The translations under genes and the position numbers were made by a program. Under the pieces are notes generated by a model. It worked only from the letters and a program-made list of their open reading frames with translations, had not been told where the DNA came from and did not search any database. A DNA stretch of 64,000 nucleotides from assembly GCF_003182275.1 (NCBI RefSeq), contig NZ_QGTR01000006.1:1-64000 (forward strand), given 5' to 3'. Origin of the DNA: Hoeflea marina (lineage in GTDB: Bacteria > Pseudomonadota > Alphaproteobacteria > Rhizobiales > Rhizobiaceae). Below are positions 8,999-17,891 of this stretch, in pieces (position 1 is the first letter of the stretch; each line of letters begins with the position of its first letter).

Positions 8999-10027
8999 AT
9001 GAGCATGACCGAGGTCTGGATTGCGGCCCGAACGCTGGCCCTGGGCGCGCTCGGCGCCGGCATCGCCTGGGCGCTGGGTTTCCCTGCGCCCTATCTGACT
9101 GGGCCGGCGGTCGCTGTGACGCTGTCGGGCCTGTTCGGCATCCAGACCGCGGTTCCGCTGCTTCTGCGCTCGGTCGTCTTCGTCATCATAGGCCTTTCCA
9201 TGGGGCAGTCGGTGACACCGGAGGTGCTGGAGGCCATCGGGCACTGGCCTTTGACCCTGGCGGCACTCGGCGCCAGCCTGTTTGCCATCATTCTGTTCAC
9301 CCGCTTGATGCTGGTGCGGCAGTGGGGCATGGATCCGACGACGGCGCTGCTGAGCTCGTCGCCCGGGCACCTGAGCTATGTCCTGGGCCTGACCGAGGGC
9401 GTGAAGGCCGATCTCAAGACCGTCAGCATTGTCCAGAGCATCCGGGTGCTGTGCCTGACGCTGATCGTGCCGGTGGTCGTCACCCTGATGGGGCCGTTGC
9501 CCGTGCTGTCAGGGCTGCCGCCCGCTGAAACGGCACTTCTTCCGCTTCTCGCCTGCATCGCGCTTGCCGGCGCCGCCGGCTACGGGCTCGACCGCCTGAA
9601 GCTTCCGGCCGCCTATCTGATCGGCGGGCTGGTGGTGTCGGCGATCCTGCATGTCACCGGGACGGTGGCGGGCGTGGTGCCGGCGCCGCTGACGCTTTCC
9701 GCCTTCGTCTGCATGGGTTGCCTGATCGGCACGCGCTTCTCCGGCGTCACGCGGGCCGAACTGGCGCGCGCCACCGGCGCCGGGCTGGCGGTGACGCTGC
9801 TCGCCGTGGTGCTGGCGACGGTGTTCGCCGTCATCGCCTCCTATGCGACCGGCCTGGAGCTGACATCCGTGCTGATTGCATTCGCCCCCGGCGGGGTGGA
9901 GACGATGGCGGCGATGTCCGTGCTTCTGGGCGTGGACCCGACCTTTGTCGCCACCCATCACGTGGCGCGGCTGCTGATGCTGACCTTCATCGTGCCGTTC
10001 TTCGTGCTGCGCCGCAAACAGGCCTGA
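8999..10027 (+). CDS. AbrB-family membrane protein (putative transporter)
   Basis: 342-residue protein with nine or ten predicted membrane helices and the internal duplication typical of the AbrB family (COG3180), once mislabelled ammonia monooxygenase. The PAAYLIGGLVVSA repeat near residue 202 mirrors PAPYLTGPAVAVT near residue 29. The ATG follows the tctA stop with no gap, so translation is probably coupled. Its presence in a tctCBA operon suggests a helper permease or efflux role for the same or a related acid; that is inference. Confidence 0.8.
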   Translation: MSMTEVWIAARTLALGALGAGIAWALGFPAPYLTGPAVAVTLSGLFGIQTAVPLLLRSVVFVIIGLSMGQSVTPEVLEAIGHWPLTLAALGASLFAIILFTRLMLVRQWGMDPTTALLSSSPGHLSYVLGLTEGVKADLKTVSIVQSIRVLCLTLIVPVVVTLMGPLPVLSGLPPAETALLPLLACIALAGAAGYGLDRLKLPAAYLIGGLVVSAILHVTGTVAGVVPAPLTLSAFVCMGCLIGTRFSGVTRAELARATGAGLAVTLLAVVLATVFAVIASYATGLELTSVLIAFAPGGVETMAAMSVLLGVDPTFVATHHVARLLMLTFIVPFFVLRRKQA

Positions 10028-10194
10028 CATTCGCGAGGGCCCGACCGCTCCGCAATCCGCCTCGGCTGGTCCTCAAGCGTCCCGACAATGGTTGATTGCG
10101 GATGCCCGCCCGTGCCATTGCTCTGTTGCCATTGGATCGGTGGGCTCGCCGGCCTATATGGGATTGGACAATTCAGGAAAATGCGGAGACTGAT

Positions 10195-11379
10195 GTGAGT
10201 GTGAGCAAAGAACAGGTTCTCGACAAGCTGAGAACCGTCAAGGGGCCCGACCTCAGCGGCAACATCGTCGATCTGGGGATGGTCTCGGACATCTTCATCG
10301 CCGACGAGAAGGTGTTCTTCTCCCTCACCGTGCCGTCGCAGCGGGCCAAGGAACTCGAACCGCTGCGCGAAGCGGCGGAACGGGCAGCCAAGACAGTGCC
10401 GGGCGTGAAGAGCGCCATGGTGGCGCTGACGGCCAGCCGCGAGCCCGGCGCCCAGGCGGCGCCGCCGCGTCCGGCCAGCCCGCCGCCGGCCGCGCACGGC
10501 CATGCCGGCCACAGCCACGCGCCGTCAGGCGCCGCGCCAGGCCCGAAGGCAACGGCGGCGCGCACCAAGGCCGACGTGCCGGGCATCGCCTCGATCATCG
10601 CGGTGGCCTCGGGCAAGGGCGGGGTCGGCAAATCGACGACCGCCATCAACCTGGCGCTCGGGCTGCAGGCGACGGGGTTGAAGGTGGGCGTTCTCGACGC
10701 CGACATCTACGGCCCGTCGATGCCGCGTCTGCTGGGCCTCAAGGGCCGTCCGGAACAGCTCGACGGCCGCATGCTCAAGCCGATGGAGCGCTACGGGCTC
10801 AAGGTGATGTCGATGGGCTTCCTGGTGGAGGAAGACACGCCGATGATCTGGCGCGGGCCGATGGTGATGTCGGCGCTCACCCAGATGCTGCGCGAGGTGG
10901 CCTGGGGCGCGCTCGACGTGCTGGTGGTCGACATGCCGCCGGGCACCGGCGACGCGCAGCTGACCATGGCGCAGCAGGTGCCGCTGGCAGGCGCCGTGAT
11001 CGTCTCGACGCCGCAGGATCTGGCGCTGATCGACGCCCGCAAGGGTCTCAACATGTTCAACAAGGTCGAGGTGCCGATCCTCGGGCTGATCGAGAACATG
11101 AGCTATTTCGTCTGCCCCGATTGCGGCGGACGGCACGACATCTTCAGCCATGGCGGCGCGCGCGACGAGGCACACCGGATCGGCGTGCCGTTCCTGGGTG
11201 AAGTGCCGCTGGCGATGGCCATCCGCGAGACCTCGGACGCCGGGGCCCCTGTGGTGGTTTCAGATCCCGAAAGCCCGCATGCCAAGGTCTATCTCGAGAT
11301 CGCCGCCAAGGTGCGGGCGCGTCTGGAAGAGCTCGGCGGCGCCGGCCGTCGCGAGGCGCCGGCAATCGTATTCGAATAA
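10195..11379 (+). CDS. Mrp/ApbC-type Fe-S cluster carrier ATPase
   Basis: 394-residue P-loop ATPase. Residues 1-80 form a MIP18 (DUF59) domain, followed by a Pro/Ala/His-rich linker at about 85-125, then the Mrp ATPase with a deviant Walker A (SGKGGVGKST, near residue 140), DMPPGTGD, and the CPDC cluster-binding pair near residue 309. Family role: ATP-dependent transfer of Fe-S clusters to apoproteins in the cytosol. I place the start at GTG 10195 with GGAG at 10185-10188; the longer frame from 10096 adds a tail with no homology. It is convergent with the serine hydrolase gene, with a shared hairpin between. Confidence 0.9.
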   Translation: MSVSKEQVLDKLRTVKGPDLSGNIVDLGMVSDIFIADEKVFFSLTVPSQRAKELEPLREAAERAAKTVPGVKSAMVALTASREPGAQAAPPRPASPPPAAHGHAGHSHAPSGAAPGPKATAARTKADVPGIASIIAVASGKGGVGKSTTAINLALGLQATGLKVGVLDADIYGPSMPRLLGLKGRPEQLDGRMLKPMERYGLKVMSMGFLVEEDTPMIWRGPMVMSALTQMLREVAWGALDVLVVDMPPGTGDAQLTMAQQVPLAGAVIVSTPQDLALIDARKGLNMFNKVEVPILGLIENMSYFVCPDCGGRHDIFSHGGARDEAHRIGVPFLGEVPLAMAIRETSDAGAPVVVSDPESPHAKVYLEIAAKVRARLEELGGAGRREAPAIVFE

Positions 11380-11390
11380 CCTGGGGCTCG

Positions 11391-11420
11391 GACGGGGGCA
11401 GGGATCGTTCCGCCCCCGTC
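11391..11420. terminator. Hairpin between two convergent genes
   Basis: GACGGGGGC at 11391-11399 pairs with GCCCCCGTC at 11412-11420 (9-bp perfect stem, 12-nt loop). It lies between the stops of the Mrp gene (11379) and the serine hydrolase gene (11428). There is no T run on either side, so it may be a factor-assisted or bidirectional terminator. Confidence 0.5.
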
Positions 11421-11427
11421 GCAGTCA

Positions 11428-12603
11428 TCAATCCGCGGCGCAGAGGCTCGCAAACAGAGCCAGGTTCTGGCGGTCGAGCAGGCTGTCCTGCGGCTCGTCC
11501 TGGGAGGCGAATTTGGCGATGACCGTGCGGCTTTCCGGATCGACATAGAGATACTGGCCGTGGATGCCGGCGGCGAGATAGGCCTGGCTTGCGCCGCCGA
11601 CCTGGTACCAGCAGCTGCGGTAGCGGCCGTGGGCGAGGAAGTCAGCCTGGCTGCCCTTGGCCCAGACCTCTTCGTCGCCATTGCTTCGCATGTCGTCGAG
11701 CCAGGCCGGCGGGATGATCTGCTGGTCACCGACCTTGCCGCCATCAAGCAGCATCTGGCCGACGGCGAGCAGATCGTGGGGTCTGCAGGACATGCCGCCC
11801 GCGGTGCGCGGCGCACCGAAACGGTCGACGGTCAGCATGGCATCGGCGCTGGCGCCGAGCGGATGCCAGAGCAGGGCGGAGCAGAGGTCGGAGAAGCGCC
11901 GGCCGGCGAGTTCCTCGAGCGCGGTTCCGAGCATGTCGGTGTTGGGCGACTGGTAGGCGTGGACGCCGCCATGGGCGTGCGCGCCCTTGGGAAGGGCGCA
12001 GAGCAGCGCGAACAGGCCGGGATCCTCCTGCTTGGGATCGGCGGGATTCCAGAGCATGGCGCGGCGGTAACGGGCGTAATCGCCGTCGGAATTGTAGACC
12101 TCCTCGAAATCGAGGCTGACGCGCATGTCGAGGAGCTGACGGACGGTGGCGTCGCCATAGGCGCCGCGGCGGGTCTCCGGAAGAATGGCGCCGATCGGCG
12201 CCGACAGATCGACGAAGCCCTGCTCCTCGAGAATGGCGGTGACCAGCGCGGTTATCGACTTGGTGATCGAGAACAACAGGTGCGGATCCTGCCGGTCCAC
12301 ACCCGCGGCATGCCATTCGCAGATGATGCGGCCGTCGCGGGCCACCAGAAAACTGTCCGTCTGGCTGGTGGCGAGGAACCAGGCCAGCTTCTCTTCGCTG
12401 CCCTCGAAGGCGGTGCGCCCGAGCATGGCCGGGTTGGACACGGGGTCCGGCAGAAGGCTGGGCGACGCCGTCGATATCCGTGCCGACGGCACCAGTTCCG
12501 CGACATTGCGGAAAGCCCAGCGGTTGAAGGGCTGGGTGCGCCAGTTGGCCAGCGTCACCGCCGAGCGCGGATATCCGTTGCGGGTCGCGAATTCATTGTC
12601 CAT
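11428..12603 (-). CDS. Serine hydrolase of the beta-lactamase/transpeptidase fold
   Basis: 391-residue protein of the class C beta-lactamase-related family (Pfam Beta-lactamase). The catalytic SxxK is SITK at residues 112-115, a YxxxN-type motif appears as YQSPN, and a GIHGQ near the C-terminus stands in for KTG. No signal peptide is visible, so it is more likely a cytosolic esterase or peptidase than a true beta-lactamase. It is transcribed divergently from rirA across 143 bp. Its substrate is unknown, and iron control through the shared region is only a possibility. Confidence 0.8.
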   Translation of the reverse strand: MDNEFATRNGYPRSAVTLANWRTQPFNRWAFRNVAELVPSARISTASPSLLPDPVSNPAMLGRTAFEGSEEKLAWFLATSQTDSFLVARDGRIICEWHAAGVDRQDPHLLFSITKSITALVTAILEEQGFVDLSAPIGAILPETRRGAYGDATVRQLLDMRVSLDFEEVYNSDGDYARYRRAMLWNPADPKQEDPGLFALLCALPKGAHAHGGVHAYQSPNTDMLGTALEELAGRRFSDLCSALLWHPLGASADAMLTVDRFGAPRTAGGMSCRPHDLLAVGQMLLDGGKVGDQQIIPPAWLDDMRSNGDEEVWAKGSQADFLAHGRYRSCWYQVGGASQAYLAAGIHGQYLYVDPESRTVIAKFASQDEPQDSLLDRQNLALFASLCAAD

Positions 12604-12662
12604 GAGGTACTCCTTGGGCGGACACTCGGAAATGGCGCCGATCAGGTCAAGCTGAAAAAACT

Positions 12663-12678
12663 TGAACGAAAGGGTTCA
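12663..12678. promoter_or_regulatory. TGAAC-N6-GTTCA palindrome upstream of rirA
   Basis: TGAACGAAAGGGTTCA has perfect 5-bp arms around a 6-bp centre. It is in the 143-bp region shared by the divergent serine hydrolase and rirA genes. It is similar to, but one base longer than, the TGA-N9-TCA iron-responsive operator described for RirA, so autoregulation is possible but not shown. Confidence 0.45.
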
Positions 12679-12683
12679 CTTTT

Positions 12684-12700
12684 TCTGGAATCATTCTAAA
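12684..12700. promoter_or_regulatory. Irr box (ICE)-like palindrome upstream of rirA
   Basis: TCTGGAATCATTCTAAA resembles the iron control element bound by Irr in Rhizobiales (pattern TTTAGAA-N3-TTCTAAA, recalled from the literature). The right half-site is exact and the left half matches 5 of 7. It lies 47 bp before the rirA start. Mutual control of Irr and RirA is known in Agrobacterium, which makes the position sensible. Confidence 0.5.
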
Positions 12701-12746
12701 CTCCATCTCAGGTGCAATTGAGACCAGACTCGACGGGAGTGCAATC

Positions 12747-13199
12747 ATGCGGCTGACACGCCAGACAAATTACGCCGTGCGCATCCTGATGTACTGCGCG
12801 GCCAACAATGCCGATCTCAGCCGCATCGGGGAGATTGCCCGCGCCTACTCGGTCTCCGAACTGTTCCTGTTCAAGATCCTGCAGCCCCTGACCAAGGCGG
12901 GCCTTGTGCAGACGGTGCGCGGTCGCAACGGCGGCATCCGCCTGGGCAGGCCGGCGGAGAAGATCAGCCTGCTCGACGTGGTCAAGGTGACGGAAGACAA
13001 TTTCGCCATGGCGGAATGCTTCGAGAACGATGCGGCGGAATGCCCGCTGGTGGATTCCTGCGGTCTCAACACGGCCTTGCGCAAGGCTCTGGGCGCCTTC
13101 TTCGACGTGCTGGCCGACTATTCGATCGACGACCTGGTCAAGGCGCGGCCCTCGATCAATTTCCTGCTCGGGCTCGACGAGAAACAGCCGGCAGCCTGA
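12747..13199 (+). CDS. rirA: Rhizobial iron regulator RirA (Rrf2 family)
   Basis: 150-residue Rrf2-family regulator. The sequence is nearly that of rhizobial RirA: MRLTRQTNYAVRILMYCAAN at the start, the winged helix with SELFLFKILQPLTKAGLV, and three cysteines (C91, C99, C105) in AECFENDAAECPLVDSCGLN that hold its Fe-S cluster. RirA with its cluster represses iron-uptake genes when iron is plentiful and loses activity when iron is scarce. The gene is monocistronic here. Upstream sit an Irr-box-like palindrome and a TGAAC/GTTCA palindrome. Confidence 0.93.
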   Translation: MRLTRQTNYAVRILMYCAANNADLSRIGEIARAYSVSELFLFKILQPLTKAGLVQTVRGRNGGIRLGRPAEKISLLDVVKVTEDNFAMAECFENDAAECPLVDSCGLNTALRKALGAFFDVLADYSIDDLVKARPSINFLLGLDEKQPAA

Positions 13200-13437
13200 G
13201 GCTCGACCGGGCGGCGAGCCCGCAAGCCGGGCTTACGGTGGGAAACGCGGCTGCTTCCAGGGCTGATCCCCCCAGCAAGATCCCGGCTCCCGTTCCAGTG
13301 GCGCTGTGTGTGAATTATCCCCTTTGCCGCCGGTGAGCAGGGACGCCAGCGGCTTGACAGGGCAGGGCCGGGACGGACAAGCTGCCCGGACCCGAGATCC
13401 TTACCTCAAGCCGGCCCAGCATCCGGAAAGTTTCCCC

Positions 13438-15135
13438 ATGAGCAAAGACAGTTCTCCAGATCACGCGCAGCATGGCGCAGGCACGCGCGGCGGAAACCCG
13501 CACTGGTGGCGAGGCGGGGTGATCTATCAGGTCTATCCCCGCTCCTACCAGGACAGCTCCGGCGACGGGGTCGGCGACCTTCCCGGCATCATCACGCGAC
13601 TTGACCACATCGCCTCGCTGGGCGTCGACGCCATCTGGCTGGCGCCGTTCTTCAAGTCGCCCATGGCCGACATGGGCTACGACGTTTCGGACTATTGCGA
13701 CGTCGATCCGATGTTCGGGTCGCTGTCGGATTTCGACCGGCTGATCGAACGCGCCCACGAACTGGGCCTGAAGATCATCATCGACCAGGTGCTGTCGCAC
13801 ACCTCGGACAAGCATGCCTGGTTCAAGGAGAGCCGCTCGAGCCGCGACAATCCCAAGGCCGACTGGTATGTCTGGGCCGACAGCAAGCCAGACGGGACCG
13901 CGCCCAACAACTGGCTCTCGGTGTTCGGCGGGCCGGCCTGGGAATGGGACAGCACCCGCAAGCAGTACTACATGCACAATTTCCTCGCCTCGCAGCCGGA
14001 TCTCAACTTCCACAATGCCGAGATGGAGGAGGCGCTGCTCAAGACCGTGCGGTTCTGGCTCGAGCGCGGCGTCGACGGCTTCCGGCTCGACACGGTGAAC
14101 TTCTTCTTCCACGACGCCAAGCTCACCGACAATCCGCCGCTGCCGAAGGACGCGGATGGCGACGAGTTCATGGGCGCCGACGCGCCCGACACCAATCCCT
14201 ACGGCTTCCAGGATCATCTGCACGACAAGTCGCAGCCGGAGAATGTCGGCTTTCTCAAACGCCTGCGGTCGCTGCTCAACGAATATGACGACCGGGCCAC
14301 GGTGGGAGAGGTGGGCGACGGCCGCCGTTCGCTGCACACGGTCGCCGCCTATACCAACGGCGGCGACAAGCTCAACATGTGCTACACCTTCGACCTCCTG
14401 GGACCGGAATTTTCCGCCGGCCATTTCCGTCGGGCGGTGAGCAATTTCCAGAAGCTGGTCAAGGACGGCTGGGTCTGCTGGGCATTCTCCAACCATGACG
14501 TCACCCGGCATGTCTCGCGCTGGATGCAGCCGGGCGACGACCAGGACCACCTTGCCCGTTTCTCGATCACGCTGCTGGCCTCGCTGCGCGGCTCGATCTG
14601 TCTCTACCAGGGCGAGGAACTGGGTCTGGAGGAGGCAGACATCGCCTTCGAGGACCTGACCGATCCCTACGGCATCCGCTTCTGGCCGGCCTTCAAGGGG
14701 CGTGACGGCTGCCGCACGCCGATGGTCTGGACCCGGCAGGCGGCCAATGGCGGCTTCTCTGACGGCGCGCGCAGCTGGCTGCCGGTGCCCGAGAGCCACT
14801 ACCACCGCGCCGTCGACCAGCAGGTCCACGTCACAGGGTCGGTGCTCAATCACTACCGGGCGACACTGGGCTTCCGCAAGGCGCATGCAATGCTCGTCGA
14901 CGGGCCGATGAGCTTTCTCGACCCCGATGGCGAGGTGCTGGCCTTCGTGCGCGGCGAGGGGACGGAGCGGCTGCTCTTCGTGTTCAATTTCAGCCGCGAG
15001 CCGGCCGAATGGGCCGTGCCGCCGGCGCTGGCAGCGCTCGAGCCGGCGCACATGCCAGGCTTCGGGCCGTCATTCGATGGCACCAGGGTGTCGCTGATGG
15101 GCCTCGACGTGTTCTGCGCCCGGATCGGGCGATGA
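13438..15135 (+). CDS. Alpha-glucosidase, glycoside hydrolase family 13 (AglA-like)
   Basis: 565-residue GH13 enzyme acting on alpha-glucosidic sugars such as maltose, sucrose or trehalose-type substrates. All catalytic regions are visible: nucleophile D218 in GFRLDTVN, acid/base E291 in ATVGEVGDG, and the transition-state pair H353-D354 in FSNHDVTRH. QVYPRSYQDSSGDGVGDLPG near residue 31 is typical of the oligo-1,6-glucosidase / AglA branch. There is no signal peptide, so it is cytosolic. The start is ATG 13438 with GGAAAG upstream; the longer frame from 13306 has no homology. No sugar ABC transporter is adjacent. Confidence 0.88.
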   Translation: MSKDSSPDHAQHGAGTRGGNPHWWRGGVIYQVYPRSYQDSSGDGVGDLPGIITRLDHIASLGVDAIWLAPFFKSPMADMGYDVSDYCDVDPMFGSLSDFDRLIERAHELGLKIIIDQVLSHTSDKHAWFKESRSSRDNPKADWYVWADSKPDGTAPNNWLSVFGGPAWEWDSTRKQYYMHNFLASQPDLNFHNAEMEEALLKTVRFWLERGVDGFRLDTVNFFFHDAKLTDNPPLPKDADGDEFMGADAPDTNPYGFQDHLHDKSQPENVGFLKRLRSLLNEYDDRATVGEVGDGRRSLHTVAAYTNGGDKLNMCYTFDLLGPEFSAGHFRRAVSNFQKLVKDGWVCWAFSNHDVTRHVSRWMQPGDDQDHLARFSITLLASLRGSICLYQGEELGLEEADIAFEDLTDPYGIRFWPAFKGRDGCRTPMVWTRQAANGGFSDGARSWLPVPESHYHRAVDQQVHVTGSVLNHYRATLGFRKAHAMLVDGPMSFLDPDGEVLAFVRGEGTERLLFVFNFSREPAEWAVPPALAALEPAHMPGFGPSFDGTRVSLMGLDVFCARIGR

Positions 15136-15162
15136 TGGTTCCAACCGCGCCCATGGCGCCGG

Positions 15163-15933
15163 TCAGGCGCCGTCGTCCGGGATGTTGAGGATGTTGCCGC
15201 AGGCCTTGCAGTGCACGGCGTCGGCATCATGGCGGAAGAGGCCGCAATTCGGGCAGGGAAAGGTCACCTTGTAGGGCCGGACCACGGCCTGCGCCAGACG
15301 GACGAACAGCGATATGCCGACGATCATGGTGACGATCGAAGTGAGCTTGCCGAAGGTGCCGGGCAGGATGATGTCGCCGAAGCCGGTCGTGGTGACGGTG
15401 GCGACAGTGTAATAGAGCGCGTCGACGAAGCCGGCGGTGCCATCCTGCCGGTAGAAGAAGAACGTGTAGACGAAGCCTGTGGTCATGAACAGGAACACCA
15501 GCACATTGATCAGGGCGCGAATGACGTCCTGCAGCTCCGACTGGCCGATCCTGCGCAGTCCCACCTTGAGCAGCGGACTCTGGCCGATCACCCAGATCCG
15601 CATCGCCCTGAGGAAGGCGAAGTTGTAGAGAAGGTTCGGAAACAGCAGCGTGCCGAGGATGACGAGGTCCACCCATGTCATCGGCCTGAGCAGCCAGTCG
15701 CGAGGGCGGCGGGCAATAGCGGCCTGGACCACCAGTTCGCCGGCGATCCAGACCGCGATCAGGTAGTCGATGATCAGATAGCTGGCACCGGCCCGCAGAT
15801 ACGGACCGAAGATGAAGAAGGCGATGATGGCCAGGTCGATGGTGGCAAGCACCGCCTGATAGCGGAGCGCGGAGCGACCTTCCCCTGCGTAGAGGCGCCG
15901 CAGGGTCTCGCGCAGCTGTTCGCGGCTGATCAT
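15163..15933 (-). CDS. Potassium-type ion channel with C-terminal zinc ribbon
   Basis: About 256 residues with a voltage-gated-channel-like layout: five or six membrane helices, then a pore loop with the selectivity filter TTTGFGD, then a last helix. After the channel comes a zinc-ribbon-like tail with CPNCG and CKACG pairs (16 residues between pairs). The function is probably K+ conductance; the tail may be a metal or redox sensor or a folding module. I prefer ATG 15933 as start because related channels begin with a short basic helix just before the first membrane segment. A TTG at 16017 would add 28 Arg-rich residues. It is convergent with the alpha-glucosidase. Confidence 0.75.
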   Translation of the reverse strand: MISREQLRETLRRLYAGEGRSALRYQAVLATIDLAIIAFFIFGPYLRAGASYLIIDYLIAVWIAGELVVQAAIARRPRDWLLRPMTWVDLVILGTLLFPNLLYNFAFLRAMRIWVIGQSPLLKVGLRRIGQSELQDVIRALINVLVFLFMTTGFVYTFFFYRQDGTAGFVDALYYTVATVTTTGFGDIILPGTFGKLTSIVTMIVGISLFVRLAQAVVRPYKVTFPCPNCGLFRHDADAVHCKACGNILNIPDDGA

Positions 15934-16059
15934 TCGGCCATGCCTGGGTTTCCCGGTTTCATCATCCCGCGCGCCACGCCGACGCCCGGCCCTCGACCGC
16001 TTCTGCTCTTCATTCAATCGCAGACGCGCGCTCAGTTCTCGTTTGTCGCATTCTCCTGC

Positions 16060-16082
16060 GACGAAGTGAATTTCACTTCGTC
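16060..16082. repeat. 23-bp palindrome between adenine deaminase and ion channel genes
   Basis: GACGAAGTGAA at 16060-16070 and its reverse complement TTCACTTCGTC at 16072-16082 are separated by one T. On the minus strand it is preceded by GGAGCATTTCCA, a string that recurs in dispersed intergenic repeats of Rhizobiales as I remember them. It could be a copy of such a repeat, a terminator for the long leftward cluster, or an operator. Only one copy is in this window. Confidence 0.5.
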
Positions 16083-16113
16083 TGGAAATGCTCCAGACAT
16101 TTATGTGGCAGGC

Positions 16114-17811
16114 TCAGGCAATCAATGCAAATGCATCGACGTCGACCATCCCCATGTCGGAGATCTTCAGATGCGGAATCACCGGCAGGGCGAGGAAGGC
16201 CAGTTGCAGGAACGGTTCGTCGAGCGTGCCGCCGATCGCCCTGGCCGCGGCCCTGAGCGGGGTCAGCTTTTCGCGCACCGCTTCGAAGCAGAGATCGCTC
16301 ATCAGGCCTGCGACGGGAAGGGCGATCTCGGCCAGGACCTTGCCGCCGGCAGCGACGACGAAGCCGCCGCGGATCTCGCTCAGGCGGTTGGCGGCCAGCG
16401 CCATGTCGGCCTCGTCGGCGCCGACGACGCAGATGTTGTGGCTGTCGTGGGCGACAGTCGAGGCGATGGCGCCGCGGTCGAGCCCGAAGCCCTGCACGAA
16501 GCCTGTCGCGATGTTGCCGTTCCTGCCGTGGCGTTCGATGACGGCGATCTTGAGGATGTCGCGGGCGCGATCGCCCGCAGTCTCGCCGTTGTCGATGGGC
16601 AGGTCGAGCAGGCGGTGCTCGGTGATGATCTTGCCCGGCACGATGCCGATCACCGGCGTGGCAATGCCGGTCCTGCGCACCGAAAAGCTGCTGGCGGTGA
16701 CCGAGGGCGCTCGGACACTGTCCATGCCCACCGGCGCGGTGGTGGCGCGAGTGGCAAACAGCGCCTCGGTGACCAGACGGCCGGCGGAGAACACCATCTG
16801 TGCGTTGCAGTCTTCGAGCGAGTCGAGCACCACGAGGTCGGCGCGCCAGCCGGGTGCCACCAGGCCGCGGTCGCGCAGGCCGAAGGCGCGGGCGCCGGAG
16901 ATTGAGGCGGCGCGGTAGATCGCCAGCGGATCGACACCCTTGGAGATCGCATGGCGGATCATGTAGTCGAGATGACCGTGCTCGGCGATGTCGAGCGGAT
17001 TGCGGTCGTCGGTGCACAGCGCCAGGAACGGCGAATTGCGCTCGGTGATGATCGGGATCAGCGCGTCGAGATCGCGCGACACCGAGCCCTCGCGGACGAG
17101 AATGTGCATGCCCTTGGCAAGCTTCTCCAGCGCCTCTTCCGCGGTGGTGGTCTCGTGGTCGGTGCGGATGCCGGCCGCCAGATAGCCGTTGAGCGGCAGG
17201 CCGCGCAACAGCGGCGCGTGGCCGTCGATATGACCGCCCTGAAAGGCCGCGAGCTTTGCCATGCAGACGGGATCGCGCGAGAGCACGCCGGGAAAATTCA
17301 TGAATTCGGCAAGGCCGATGACCTTCTCGTGGTCGCGGAAGGGCAGGAGATCATCGATGTCGAGGCGGGCGCCGGCGGTCTCGAGATGGGTGGCGGGCAC
17401 GCAGCTCGACAGCTGCACGCGGATGTCCATGATGGTCTGAACGGCGCAGTCGAGGAAATAGCGGATGCCGGTGGCGCCCAGCACGTTGGCGATCTCATGC
17501 GGGTCGCAGATCGCGGTGGTGATGCCGCGCGGCAGGACGCAGCGGTCGAACTCGTGCGGGGTGACCAGCGAGGATTCGATGTGGAGATGGGTGTCGATGA
17601 AACCGGGGACGACGATGCGGCCGGCGATGTCGATCTCCCTGACGCCGTCATAGGACTCCAGCGTGCCGACGATCATGTCGCCCGAGATGGCGATGTCGCC
17701 CTCGCGCAACTCGCCGGTCACCAGATCGAACAGCCGTCCGCCCTTGAGCACGATGTCGGCGGGTGCCTTGCCCTGGCCATGGTCGATGCGGGTTCCGAGG
17801 TCCTGTGTCAT
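16114..17811 (-). CDS. ade: Adenine deaminase (ADE type)
   Basis: 565-residue amidohydrolase-superfamily enzyme that turns adenine into hypoxanthine and ammonia. Metal-binding and family motifs are present: [39 protein letters not shown], and the C-terminal [18 protein letters not shown] typical of the Ade family, which is unrelated to the adenosine deaminase-like enzymes. It is the last gene of the long leftward nucleobase cluster, 80 bp after the binding-protein gene and separated from it by a strong hairpin. This supports purine as well as pyrimidine input to the pathway. Confidence 0.92.
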   Translation of the reverse strand: MTQDLGTRIDHGQGKAPADIVLKGGRLFDLVTGELREGDIAISGDMIVGTLESYDGVREIDIAGRIVVPGFIDTHLHIESSLVTPHEFDRCVLPRGITTAICDPHEIANVLGATGIRYFLDCAVQTIMDIRVQLSSCVPATHLETAGARLDIDDLLPFRDHEKVIGLAEFMNFPGVLSRDPVCMAKLAAFQGGHIDGHAPLLRGLPLNGYLAAGIRTDHETTTAEEALEKLAKGMHILVREGSVSRDLDALIPIITERNSPFLALCTDDRNPLDIAEHGHLDYMIRHAISKGVDPLAIYRAASISGARAFGLRDRGLVAPGWRADLVVLDSLEDCNAQMVFSAGRLVTEALFATRATTAPVGMDSVRAPSVTASSFSVRRTGIATPVIGIVPGKIITEHRLLDLPIDNGETAGDRARDILKIAVIERHGRNGNIATGFVQGFGLDRGAIASTVAHDSHNICVVGADEADMALAANRLSEIRGGFVVAAGGKVLAEIALPVAGLMSDLCFEAVREKLTPLRAAARAIGGTLDEPFLQLAFLALPVIPHLKISDMGMVDVDAFALIA

Positions 17812-17838
17812 GGCATCTGTCTCCTGTTGTGAAACGAA

Positions 17839-17862
17839 CCGGCCGGCATTGCTGCCGGCCGG
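17839..17862 (-). terminator. Strong hairpin between binding-protein gene and adenine deaminase
   Basis: CCGGCCGGCA at 17839-17848 and TGCCGGCCGG at 17853-17862 form a perfect 10-bp stem with a 4-nt loop. On the minus strand it is followed by TTCGTTTC, a weak U-rich tract. It may partly terminate or protect the transporter mRNA upstream of ade. Confidence 0.6.
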
Positions 17863-17891
17863 GCCATGTCATTTGACCGAGCTCGGCCAGA

